Below, piece after piece: positions 27,160-35,966 of a stretch of 64,000 nt of DNA. The translations under genes were made by a program, and so were the position numbers. The DNA is from an uncultured Bacteroidales bacterium (GTDB taxonomy: Bacteria > Bacteroidota > Bacteroidia > Bacteroidales > UBA932), in the NCBI GenBank assembly GCA_947630665.1, contig CANRID010000005.1, positions 30,167 to 94,166 of the forward strand, read 5' to 3'. Numbering within the stretch: position 1 is the stretch's first letter; each line of letters opens with the position of its first letter. The notes under the pieces were generated by a model. It was not told where the DNA came from. It searched no databases and saw only the letters and a program-made list of their open reading frames with translations.

Positions 27160-30100
27160 CTATAATCTGTTTACGATGCAGGATTGTCTTTTTTTAAGAA
27201 CCAGGCACGGCAGGATAAATACCAAAACGAATAGAGACATGAGAAGGCCTCCGATTGTCCCTAATGCCAAAGCGAACCAAAATGACTCCTTGGATATGGA
27301 TAGAATCATCGGGAGGAAACCGACTATGGTAGAAACAACTGTCAGTAGTATGGCTTTGATTTTATATTTGAATGACATTATATATAAATCAAAAGCGGTG
27401 TCGCCGGCGTTATTATCGTGTAAGCGTGTATTATAGTCATATAGGATATAAATAGCTGCATTCACCGTAAGACCGCTCAATAATATAAACGACGCCAGTC
27501 CTCCCTGATCGAATTTCATGGCAGAAAAGAAGAAAGTCAAAAAGACCCCTATAAAACTGAACGGAATAGTCAGAATGACTGCAAATGGAATTTTCAACGA
27601 ATTGAACAGGACGGATGTTATTACGAATATTACCCCGAATACAATAATCAGGGCCAAAACAGTTGTCGGGTAGTCCAACTCCTGGGATTCTTTCTCATCA
27701 TCAACAAACTCTAATTTATAACCTTGTGGTACAATCCTGTTCATCCTTTCTACCAACGGTTCTACAAACTTACGTCCATTATCATAACTGCCACGGTAAG
27801 GAAATTGCAGCCAAATGACATATTCTCTGTTTTCCCGGACAATAGACTGGGCTTGCTTTCTCTTTTCCAAGGAAACATAATCAGATAATTTTACAGTTTG
27901 ATCTTGAACCCAAAGCGGCATATTCAGCAATTGCCATAAATCATACTGTCCGGATTGTTTTGAAGTCTGAACCACTTTTACTATTTTATCCGACACAGAT
28001 ATCGTTCCTGCATATTCTTGACGGCTAAGCAGTTGAGAGATAGCCTTTACAAATAAATCGATAGAAATTCCTGCGTGTGATATTTTTTGATAATCCGGAA
28101 CCAGCTCGTATTCAAAGTAATCATTTTTCCTTCTTGAGATTTCGGAATTTATGGATATATTATTTATACGAGGATGAGTCGTCAGACTGTCGGATAATTT
28201 ATAGGCAATCGATACCAATTCATCATAATTATAACCCGATAATTTTATTTTGAATTCGCCCGGCGATACCATTACGCTATTGGTATAATTAAGAGCCTCT
28301 ATTCCGGTAATAGACCAAGTGGCGGCTCCGAGCAGAGAGGATACTATGATTGCCTCGGATTGTATTTGTTCGGGTACGCCATTGGCAATAGCTTCTTTTG
28401 TGAAGAAAATCCGGGCTATCAGCCGTCCGGGGAAAACAGTAGTCTGATAATTCCGTATTCCGTCAAATCCGGCTATAAAGTCTTCTACATTATGCGCAAT
28501 CCTGTCACTTTGCTCTATCGTACTGCCGTCGGGCAATATAGCTGCCATAGTCACAATCGGCTCCTTTACCTCACGGTTGAAATATTCTCCCGCATAAACG
28601 AACTTGTCGAATAACCACCAGCTACCGACAAAAAGGATGGCCATACAAGCAATAATCAAATACCTAAAGCGTATGCTCGTCTTAATGTATGCCTTATAAA
28701 GTCGCCACACATAAGAATTCACCGCTGAAATACCTTGGAGATATTTCCTGTTCTTCTTTTGCAATTGTATGTAATTCAACAGGGAAGGTATCAACCACAA
28801 TGCAACCGCCACCGAGATGCCTAAATTAATCGCCACGACCAATGCAAAATCGATCAGACTTAGTCTTGTGGTTTCATCTAATACAAATAATATACTTAAT
28901 GCCCCGATAGTAGTAAGAGTCGCCGCTAAAATAGGTATGATTGCTTTTATCGTTCCTTTATGACGAATATGCTCGATCATGACAATGGAATTGTCAATTA
29001 TCAAGTTAAAAGAAACGGTAATACCGGCCAGTGAGTATATATTTATTTCTATCCCCAGTAGGTAAAAAACACACACGGCCAAAAGAAGATTAGCCGATAA
29101 TGCTATGGAAATAATTAAAACGTACCTGATGCTTAGAGTCGTTATCCATACAAATAACAATAAAATACCCAATGTTATACATGACCGGTAGATCAAAGTT
29201 TCCAATTCATGCCACAAATACTCTGAGGCATTATAAGTCACCTCTATTTTAAAATCGTCAGGCAGCGATTCTCGAATCGACTTTAATTGTTCCTCAATTT
29301 TCCTTGACACCATAAGCTGATTGTAACCCGGGCTCAAGGCTATATTGCAATATACGGCGTTCTGTCCATTCATCCGGAAGATAACGGATTTTGACAAATC
29401 CTTGACGGTGATTTTGCAAATATCCTTCAGCCGCAGGATTCCATTATCATTATTCGCGACCACGATATTTTTCAAATCCTCATTCTTTAAACCGTCGGTA
29501 AGTATTTTGGCATTAAATGAGGTAGAATCATTTTCAATTCGCCCTAATTCGACCGACATGCCTTGGAGACGGATGGATTCAATGATATCATCTTTGGCCA
29601 CTCCAAATCTTTCCAGGATTTCATTATCAAATATCAACTCGATGGTTTGATTTGAATTTAACTGAACAGCAACATCTTCCACCCCTTCGACCGTTATTAG
29701 TTTAGGAGTTATGTTTTCCGTTGCATATTCGACAATCTCATGATCCGGTATTGGAGCATAGAATGCCAACGAAACAAAAGGGATGTTATTATCTTCATCA
29801 TTCAATCCTACCATCTGAATATGCGGATAGGATATTCCGGTTGGCATATCCGGCCAGATTTGCCGTAATAACGTGGTAATATGAAATTTAGAAGTCGGAA
29901 TGTCGGCCGTGTTGTCAAATGATAAAGTGATGGTTCCCGTATTTTCCTTAGAAACAGATGAAACATTTTCCACTCCTTTTACATGACTGAGAACGCCTTC
30001 CAATTTGGAGGTTATATCCCGCTCAACAGTCCTTGGCGAAGCATCAGGCAAGGAATATGACACGGATATTGCCGGTTTATTGCGTGACGGCGTCAGCCTT

Positions 30101-30189
30101 AAAGAAATATGGAACAGCAATAGCACTCCCAGCAACGACAGAGCCGTCGTTGCCACTAATATCCCAAATGCTGTTCTTCTATGATTCAT
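27160..30189 (-). CDS. RND family efflux permease, second of a tandem pair
   Basis: 1009 residues with the 12-helix RND fold: one N-terminal helix, large periplasmic loop, TM2-6, second loop, TM8-12. In TM4 the proton-relay Asp pair reads IIDNSIVMIEH (Asp-Asn). In TM10 the segment LSGLTVNAAIYILYDYN has Asn where AcrB has Lys940. Base composition is more AT-rich than the leu genes beside it. It follows another RND gene by 27 bases and shares one adaptor, so a heteromeric pump like MdtBC is likely. Substrate unknown; the first gene of the operon encodes a double-glycine peptide. Confidence 0.85.
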   Translation of the reverse strand: MNHRRTAFGILVATTALSLLGVLLLFHISLRLTPSRNKPAISVSYSLPDASPRTVERDITSKLEGVLSHVKGVENVSSVSKENTGTITLSFDNTADIPTSKFHITTLLRQIWPDMPTGISYPHIQMVGLNDEDNNIPFVSLAFYAPIPDHEIVEYATENITPKLITVEGVEDVAVQLNSNQTIELIFDNEILERFGVAKDDIIESIRLQGMSVELGRIENDSTSFNAKILTDGLKNEDLKNIVVANNDNGILRLKDICKITVKDLSKSVIFRMNGQNAVYCNIALSPGYNQLMVSRKIEEQLKSIRESLPDDFKIEVTYNASEYLWHELETLIYRSCITLGILLLFVWITTLSIRYVLIISIALSANLLLAVCVFYLLGIEINIYSLAGITVSFNLIIDNSIVMIEHIRHKGTIKAIIPILAATLTTIGALSILFVLDETTRLSLIDFALVVAINLGISVAVALWLIPSLLNYIQLQKKNRKYLQGISAVNSYVWRLYKAYIKTSIRFRYLIIACMAILFVGSWWLFDKFVYAGEYFNREVKEPIVTMAAILPDGSTIEQSDRIAHNVEDFIAGFDGIRNYQTTVFPGRLIARIFFTKEAIANGVPEQIQSEAIIVSSLLGAATWSITGIEALNYTNSVMVSPGEFKIKLSGYNYDELVSIAYKLSDSLTTHPRINNISINSEISRRKNDYFEYELVPDYQKISHAGISIDLFVKAISQLLSRQEYAGTISVSDKIVKVVQTSKQSGQYDLWQLLNMPLWVQDQTVKLSDYVSLEKRKQAQSIVRENREYVIWLQFPYRGSYDNGRKFVEPLVERMNRIVPQGYKLEFVDDEKESQELDYPTTVLALIIVFGVIFVITSVLFNSLKIPFAVILTIPFSFIGVFLTFFFSAMKFDQGGLASFILLSGLTVNAAIYILYDYNTRLHDNNAGDTAFDLYIMSFKYKIKAILLTVVSTIVGFLPMILSISKESFWFALALGTIGGLLMSLFVLVFILPCLVLKKRQSCIVNRL

Positions 30190-30216
30190 TTTACCTGAGG
30201 AAAAGATTATTCATTG

Positions 30217-33200
30217 TCAGTGGCTTTTTTGGGTAATCAATATATATAACAGAGGCACTATGAACAAGCTGACAAGTGTCCCTATAATCATGGAACTAAT
30301 GATCGCTATATTTAACGGGCGTTGAAGCTGGGATCCCATATCGCTCATAAATAATGACGGTACAAGTGCGAAAATCGTGGTAAGAGAAGTCATGACAATC
30401 GCTCTAAGTCGTTTTACGCCTGCTATATGTACCGCATCTCTCAGTTTTGTCCCTTGTTCCTGTAAAGACTGGATCGAGTCTATTTTAAGAATAGAATCAT
30501 TGATGACTACCCCGCAGGTGACAATAATGCCGATACATGACATCAAATTAAGAGACACACCACATATCATTAAACACAGTAAGGTGAATGCAACGTCTAT
30601 GGGAATTTCCAAGAGAACTATGACCGGCAGGATGAAACTTCCGAACTGGATACATAAAATGAAATACATCATTAAAAGAGATATCCCCAAAACATAGACC
30701 AGCTCTTTGACCATCAATTGATCCGAGAAAAAAGTCCCTGTATATGAGACATTCCATTCCGGGTTTTCATGTATGATTTTGTCAACCGAACTTATTACTT
30801 CTTTTGCAGGAATCCCGGCATCGTATCGGATGGGTATGTACTGTCCGAAAACATTACTTTGTATTTGTTTAAGGGAGGTGTAGGGAGCTGTAGATACAAA
30901 TGAATTAACAGGGTAAGTATATCCATCGGACGATATGGCCAATTCATGCAAAGATTTTTCTTTTGCCCCTTTATAGGAAGCGTGAATGGGCAAATACCAG
31001 TCGTGCGATTTAAAAGTCCCGATTGTGCGGGATGAGAGCAACTCTTGCAAAGATGTCGTTAAAGCGCTGATACTTAAATCATACTTTGCTACCGTTTCCG
31101 GGTCTATCATTATATTAACGCCATCTGTAACCGATAAACGTTCTGTTTCAACGCTATCGGCATCATCTATATTATTATACAGATTTTGCAGTTGCTTAAA
31201 AGGGATGTTTTGTTGGCGCGGTATTATTCTTGCCTCAACAAACGCTTCAGACGTGCCGAATACCCGTTCAAATAAATTCGGGGGCGCCTCAAATCTGACA
31301 TTCGCGTTATTTGCGATGGAGTCTATCGCTTTTGCAAGCAGATCTTTCGCTTTTGTCAATTCTGCCGGGTTATCTGCACGGAGATATAGAACTGTTTCTG
31401 ATTGTGAAATATCGCCTTCGTCATTAACATCGAACGTTTGCCGGCCCACATAAACGGAAGTCTCCTTAAATTTATTGTCAATAAAGGAATTAAGTATATC
31501 GGATTTATTTTTTGTATCCGTAAATGACCCGTTATTATTCCACTCGATGAAAACAAAGGTATCATCAGATTTTATCGCAGGAATTTTTTCTGTATTTATT
31601 GACTCAAAAGCGATTACTCCTATAAAGACTATAATGGCGACTCCCGATAGACACAATAGACGATGGCTCATTACCATGTCCCAACCCTTTTGATAAAATG
31701 TTAACAAGTAATCATTTACTTTCAAAGAAAGCCTGCTTGCCCATCCAGAAGTTTTTTCTTCACTCTTATAGTTTTTATATACAATGTGATAGACCACCGG
31801 CAATAATCCGATGCCGACAATATAACTGGCTGTCAAACCGGAAGTTATTGAAAAGGCCTGATCCGCAAAGATTACTCCGGAAATGCCGCTGAGGAAAATT
31901 AGCGGAAGAAATACCGCCACTGTGGTTAAGGTAGAACTTAACAACGGGGTAATCATTTCGGTGGCTCCTTTATGACATGCATCATCAAGGGATAATCCGG
32001 ATTCCCGGTATTGAGAAATATTTTCAGTAATGACAATCGAATTGTCAATCATCATTCCAACAGCCAGGATCAGTCCCGACAGCGAGATGATGTTGATACT
32101 GATTTTAAAGAGATAAAAAAACAAGAAGGTGACAATAAGCGAGACGCAAACGACAATACATGAAATCAATGAATTCCGGAAGTTACCCATCGTGGCCGAG
32201 GTCAAAAGAATGATGAGAAGCAATCCGATGAGCAGGCTTTGCGTCAGATTATCAATAGAATACTGTAAAAGTGAGGACTGGTCCCTGGTTACGTGAAAAT
32301 TATAATCGGGAAATTGATCTGCGAATAAAGCAAGGACTGATGCCACATCATCTTTTAATGTATTCACACTGGAATTCTCATTTTTTATGATTGACATTGT
32401 TACCGCCCGTTTCCCATTGTAAAAAGACTGGCCGGCATTCGGATCCGATATTACGGAGATGTCTGCAATATCACCTACCCGAAAGATACATCCATCTTTT
32501 CGGATAGGGATTTCAGATAGGTCCGAGGGATTGTCGATAGGCTCTGCCAGGCTGAGATTATAAATCCGCGAACTGTTCTGAATCTGACTGCTCAAAGCCA
32601 AACGATCGATACCGCTTAAGGCCTGTTGAATATCATTGATCGTAATATTGTGTGCGTCAGCCTTGTCGGGATTAAGAGATATATTTACAAATCTGTCGGG
32701 AATTCCGGTAATGTCAACTAAATCCACAGATTGGAGTTGTTCCAGACGCCGGCGGATAATTTCAGAGGCGACCTCGCTCATTTCTAAAAAATGATTTTCA
32801 TCCCGTTGTTCTTTTAAAGTCATTTGGACAAATAAAACGGGCAAATCCCCGGGATTGCATTTAATGGCTTGGGGCCGTTTTATATTAGGCGGCATTTCAT
32901 TCAATGCGGCGTCGATTCGTTCATTAATTTCCACAAAAGCAAGGTTCGCATCGGTTCCGTAGTCAAAACTGACAGTTACGACACATTCGCCATCTGTCGT
33001 CTTCGCATCTATATCCTTGACTCCGGAGGCTTGTATGAGAGAACGCATGAGAGGCTGAGCCACTTTTGACTGGGCCTCGTTCATACCTAATGATGTGATA
33101 TCAACCTTTACCTTAACAAACGGTATCTGCATATCGGGTAATAACGAAACCGGTATTATACTTAAACCGACCAGACTAAGTATAATCGCCGCGACAAATG

Positions 33201-33243
33201 CCATTATGACCGAAACCGGATGTTTAATGAGGAATCTTATCAT
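30217..33243 (-). CDS. RND family efflux permease, first of a tandem pair
   Basis: 1008 residues, full RND fold. TM4 reads GMMIDNSIVITENI (Asp-Asn), and TM10 reads CGVVINDSILKID, again with Asn aligned to AcrB Lys940. The start lies 11 bases after the adaptor stop, so the two are cotranscribed. It differs clearly in sequence from its neighbour, so this is not a recent duplication. Probably a heterotrimer partner of the downstream permease. Confidence 0.85.
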   Translation of the reverse strand: MIRFLIKHPVSVIMAFVAAIILSLVGLSIIPVSLLPDMQIPFVKVKVDITSLGMNEAQSKVAQPLMRSLIQASGVKDIDAKTTDGECVVTVSFDYGTDANLAFVEINERIDAALNEMPPNIKRPQAIKCNPGDLPVLFVQMTLKEQRDENHFLEMSEVASEIIRRRLEQLQSVDLVDITGIPDRFVNISLNPDKADAHNITINDIQQALSGIDRLALSSQIQNSSRIYNLSLAEPIDNPSDLSEIPIRKDGCIFRVGDIADISVISDPNAGQSFYNGKRAVTMSIIKNENSSVNTLKDDVASVLALFADQFPDYNFHVTRDQSSLLQYSIDNLTQSLLIGLLLIILLTSATMGNFRNSLISCIVVCVSLIVTFLFFYLFKISINIISLSGLILAVGMMIDNSIVITENISQYRESGLSLDDACHKGATEMITPLLSSTLTTVAVFLPLIFLSGISGVIFADQAFSITSGLTASYIVGIGLLPVVYHIVYKNYKSEEKTSGWASRLSLKVNDYLLTFYQKGWDMVMSHRLLCLSGVAIIVFIGVIAFESINTEKIPAIKSDDTFVFIEWNNNGSFTDTKNKSDILNSFIDNKFKETSVYVGRQTFDVNDEGDISQSETVLYLRADNPAELTKAKDLLAKAIDSIANNANVRFEAPPNLFERVFGTSEAFVEARIIPRQQNIPFKQLQNLYNNIDDADSVETERLSVTDGVNIMIDPETVAKYDLSISALTTSLQELLSSRTIGTFKSHDWYLPIHASYKGAKEKSLHELAISSDGYTYPVNSFVSTAPYTSLKQIQSNVFGQYIPIRYDAGIPAKEVISSVDKIIHENPEWNVSYTGTFFSDQLMVKELVYVLGISLLMMYFILCIQFGSFILPVIVLLEIPIDVAFTLLCLMICGVSLNLMSCIGIIVTCGVVINDSILKIDSIQSLQEQGTKLRDAVHIAGVKRLRAIVMTSLTTIFALVPSLFMSDMGSQLQRPLNIAIISSMIIGTLVSLFIVPLLYILITQKSH

Positions 33244-33254
33244 TTCCAGGTTCT

Positions 33255-34331
33255 TTATCGGGTAATTTTCTTTACAGGCCTTGAATCTGTAAGAATCTCA
33301 CAATCAGAAATAATAACCTCATCTCCAGGGTGAATGCCAGATTCTGCTATTACCTCCGATGTGTTTTCGTCTCCTAATGTAACATATTGCCATTTGGCTT
33401 CATTGCGTAAACTGTCGAAAACAAAGACGACCGGCCTTTCGTTCCGGAGCGTAACAGCCTTTTTGGGGATTGCTATGCTTCCCTCAATTTCTTTTTTTAC
33501 AAACACTTTTACTTTCATTCCTTCATAGAGACCACGCGGATTTTGGATTTTTGCAACGGCCTGAATCATTCCGCTCGCCTCTACTATAGGATTGATAGCG
33601 GTTATAGAACCTGTAAATGTCCCTTTGGGTGAAGAAATCGATACCCGATCTCCTGTGTTCACACTGCCGACTTCACTTTCCATAAAGTTGAAATTCACTT
33701 GGGGTTTGCTGTCGTCCAATATTTTACATAGGGGTATCGACGGATCGGCGACATTGTGAATTACCTGCGAAACATTCGCTACAACACCCGATATGGAAGC
33801 CACAATGTCGGTCTCCGATAGCAATCTCTTATTCTGCTGAATTTCCATTTCATTAATAGCCAGTCCGCTACGAGCCCTTGCAAGTTCTACGACACTTGAA
33901 GGGATGGCTTCAATTTCTTTTGGATCATAACCTTGACCGATGAGAATATCTTTAAATTCCAACAATGTCTTCTCATAGTTAAGCTGGCTTTTATGTAATT
34001 GCTCCTCGACAGTGCTTTTATTTAGACGGGCAATTAATTCGCCTTGCATGACTTTCTGGCCATTAGTCACTCCAATCCATTCAATGATGGCCTGTTGTTT
34101 TATATAAACATCGGCATAGGAAGGCATTGAAATTTTCCCTTCGCAAGCAATTTCTTTGGAAAAGTCCGATGCAGAAATTCTTACAGTTTCAACCTCTAAC
34201 GGCAGACTGTCATTTTTGGAAACTTCGATTGTCCGGGACGTGCCTGAATTATCCGCATTATTATTCCTATGGCAACTCGTTTCGGCAAATAGAATAAAGA
34301 TGATGACAATAATCGGGTAAATAAATTTCAT
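33255..34331 (-). CDS. RND periplasmic adaptor lipoprotein
   Basis: 358 residues, membrane-fusion protein (HlyD/AcrA type). The signal peptide ends in lipobox AETSC, so it is probably anchored by lipid in the inner membrane. Seen: lipoyl-like half (QAIIEWIGVTNGQKVMQGELIARL), a helical hairpin (about residues 110-170), and barrel strands (VSISSPKGTFTGSITAINP). It joins the two RND permeases downstream to an outer-membrane channel that is not encoded in this operon. Confidence 0.85.
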   Translation of the reverse strand: MKFIYPIIVIIFILFAETSCHRNNNADNSGTSRTIEVSKNDSLPLEVETVRISASDFSKEIACEGKISMPSYADVYIKQQAIIEWIGVTNGQKVMQGELIARLNKSTVEEQLHKSQLNYEKTLLEFKDILIGQGYDPKEIEAIPSSVVELARARSGLAINEMEIQQNKRLLSETDIVASISGVVANVSQVIHNVADPSIPLCKILDDSKPQVNFNFMESEVGSVNTGDRVSISSPKGTFTGSITAINPIVEASGMIQAVAKIQNPRGLYEGMKVKVFVKKEIEGSIAIPKKAVTLRNERPVVFVFDSLRNEAKWQYVTLGDENTSEVIAESGIHPGDEVIISDCEILTDSRPVKKITR

Positions 34332-34364
34332 TATTTATTATAATTTGAGAGGTTTACTCATGGA

Positions 34365-35501
34365 TCATTGCTTTACTCGTCCTAAAAATATTACGTTATT
34401 GACATTGTCGGAAAATTTACGGACGCATTCCTTTAAATAGTCTGAATCCTTAGAGTCGGGATGCTCTTCGAGGAATGTATCTACTTTTTCTGCAAATCCT
34501 TCCGGTTCATATATTGAAAAGAAATATCCATCTTGGAAACGGAATGCCATGGGCAAGTTATAGAAAAGGTCATTCACAAACTCCTCTACCCGGTAAACCT
34601 CGCCGGTCGCTTTATCAAGAATGAGACTTCGACCGGCACCGCCTACCATATTTATAAAAATGTGATTAGGCAAATCCATGCATATAGGATAGGTGAAGGT
34701 TCCCTGTTCTTTTTTGAAAGAATATGAAACTATCGGAGACAATGTGTTATTAATCCCATCATAAATGTACATCGTATCGCGTGCGGTATTGGAAAAAGCA
34801 AAATGATCCGTGTTGCGATATGACCAAATTTCATTCTCGATACCTCTTTTCTCTCCCATGCTTGTCTTAAAATTCAGGCTTAGGCTATTACTGGAACCAT
34901 ATCTAATCGAATCCGCATTCGTGTAATTAAAAGTGGCGAAAGTAGATCCTGCATCCTTATCCCTAAACGATAGATGGACTAACGAAACAGTCCCGTCCGA
35001 ATTCCGATAAAGTTTTGGTTTATACAACATACCGGCAAATTTTATAGATCCGATGAATGTGCCTTTCAGATCATACTTATGTATTACATTTCCCATAAAC
35101 GGTGCAACATAAATAGTGTTGCCCTCTTCATCAATCAGAACATCAGAAGTTGAGTTATATTCACCGGGGCCTTGGCCTAAGGATCCGACATCACCGATAA
35201 ATTTCCCTTGCATGTCGAATAACTTGACCGGAGATGCCTCCGCCCGAACAGCTATGAAATTATCAGACACATTCAGCCAGCGGAATTTAAAAAACGCATC
35301 CTCGTTATTTTCAAGTGGAATCGCAATAAGGGTATCCACTAATTCACTCAACAATAATTTACGCGTCCCTTTTACATGGGCTTCATCTATTGAATAGATA
35401 TTGTCATTATTGATAACGACATCCTCCTGCCAGACCCCGGTCTTATTACTACAGGATGACAGAAATAAAATTACGAATGAGAATACAACAAATCGATTCA
35501 T
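34365..35501 (-). CDS. 6-bladed beta-propeller lipoprotein
   Basis: 378 residues with lipobox FLSSC and repeated blade signatures (KLFDMQGKFIGDVGSLGQGPGEY; VIHKYDLKGTFIGSIKFAG), which match the Bacteroidetes 6-bladed propeller family (DUF5128-like). Members are often encoded beside short precursor peptides, and here the gene begins 27 bases after a 35-residue double-glycine peptide. The adaptor and RND genes follow at 33 and 11 bases. The role is unknown; binding of the peptide or another ligand in the periplasm is inference. Confidence 0.8.
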   Translation of the reverse strand: MNRFVVFSFVILFLSSCSNKTGVWQEDVVINNDNIYSIDEAHVKGTRKLLLSELVDTLIAIPLENNEDAFFKFRWLNVSDNFIAVRAEASPVKLFDMQGKFIGDVGSLGQGPGEYNSTSDVLIDEEGNTIYVAPFMGNVIHKYDLKGTFIGSIKFAGMLYKPKLYRNSDGTVSLVHLSFRDKDAGSTFATFNYTNADSIRYGSSNSLSLNFKTSMGEKRGIENEIWSYRNTDHFAFSNTARDTMYIYDGINNTLSPIVSYSFKKEQGTFTYPICMDLPNHIFINMVGGAGRSLILDKATGEVYRVEEFVNDLFYNLPMAFRFQDGYFFSIYEPEGFAEKVDTFLEEHPDSKDSDYLKECVRKFSDNVNNVIFLGRVKQ

Positions 35502-35528
35502 AATCGGGAATAATTGATATTATTAAAA

Positions 35529-35636
35529 TCATTGAATTATGTCAGGAATACAACCTCCCTTAAGGGCCTTTTGGTCGCTTTGTCGGATTTCGCTATCTGC
35601 GAGCTTAGACAAAGAAATTCGTTCAATCTCTTTCAT
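35529..35636 (-). CDS. double-glycine (GG-Cys) leader peptide, RiPP-precursor-like
   Basis: 35 residues, too short for usual gene calling. It begins MKEIERISLSKLADSEI and ends QKALKGGCIPDIIQ. The L-S-K-L ... E-I ... ALKGG-C pattern matches the Bacteroidetes GG-Cys natural-product precursors (TIGR04149-like, as I recall the model): an amphipathic leader ending in Gly-Gly, then Cys. The core would be only seven residues with one Cys. All codons were checked base by base. It is the first gene of the propeller-adaptor-RND operon. No radical SAM enzyme or C39 peptidase-ABC exporter is in the window. It might be a signal or toxin peptide; modification is unproven. Confidence 0.7.
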   Translation of the reverse strand: MKEIERISLSKLADSEIRQSDQKALKGGCIPDIIQ

Positions 35637-35966
35637 TAGCAGAAATTTTAGTTATAAGTAGTTGAATTTGAATATATTCGCACATTTTACTAACAAACGT
35701 TTTGTTTGAATAATGTTTATTGATCAATCGTCGATCTTTCATGTGTAAAAATAATATTTATTATTAATAAAATAAAAAATCATTTATTGTTTTTCATCCT
35801 AAAAAATATTCTTAGTTAAAATGCACTTCGGTTATTCAATTCATCATCCCGTTATCCAACAAAATCGGTGATCAAGATAATGAGAAGAGATCGATAAGGT
35901 CTTACTCGGTTTTTCTTTTAAGATAATTAAATATGTCTATATTTGCACCCTCAAAACTTAAAGAAT
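35637..35966. other. AT-rich divergent intergenic region
   Basis: 330 bases between the peptide operon (-) and the hydrogenase (+). It holds an inverted repeat CAAAC-GTTTT-GTTTG (35694-35708), 58 bases upstream of the peptide start, which could be an operator, and the hydrogenase -7 box. I found no TAnnTTTG promoter for the peptide operon. Confidence 0.4.
35938..35945 (+). promoter_or_regulatory. hydrogenase -7 element
   Basis: TATATTTG fits TAnnTTTG. It overlaps an in-frame TTG at 35943, so translation cannot begin there and must start at ATG 35967. Confidence 0.55.

Noticed and set aside
35943..35966. Upstream TTG start for the hydrogenase
   Set aside because: It lies inside the -7 box TATATTTG, so it would not be transcribed; ATG 35967 is used.
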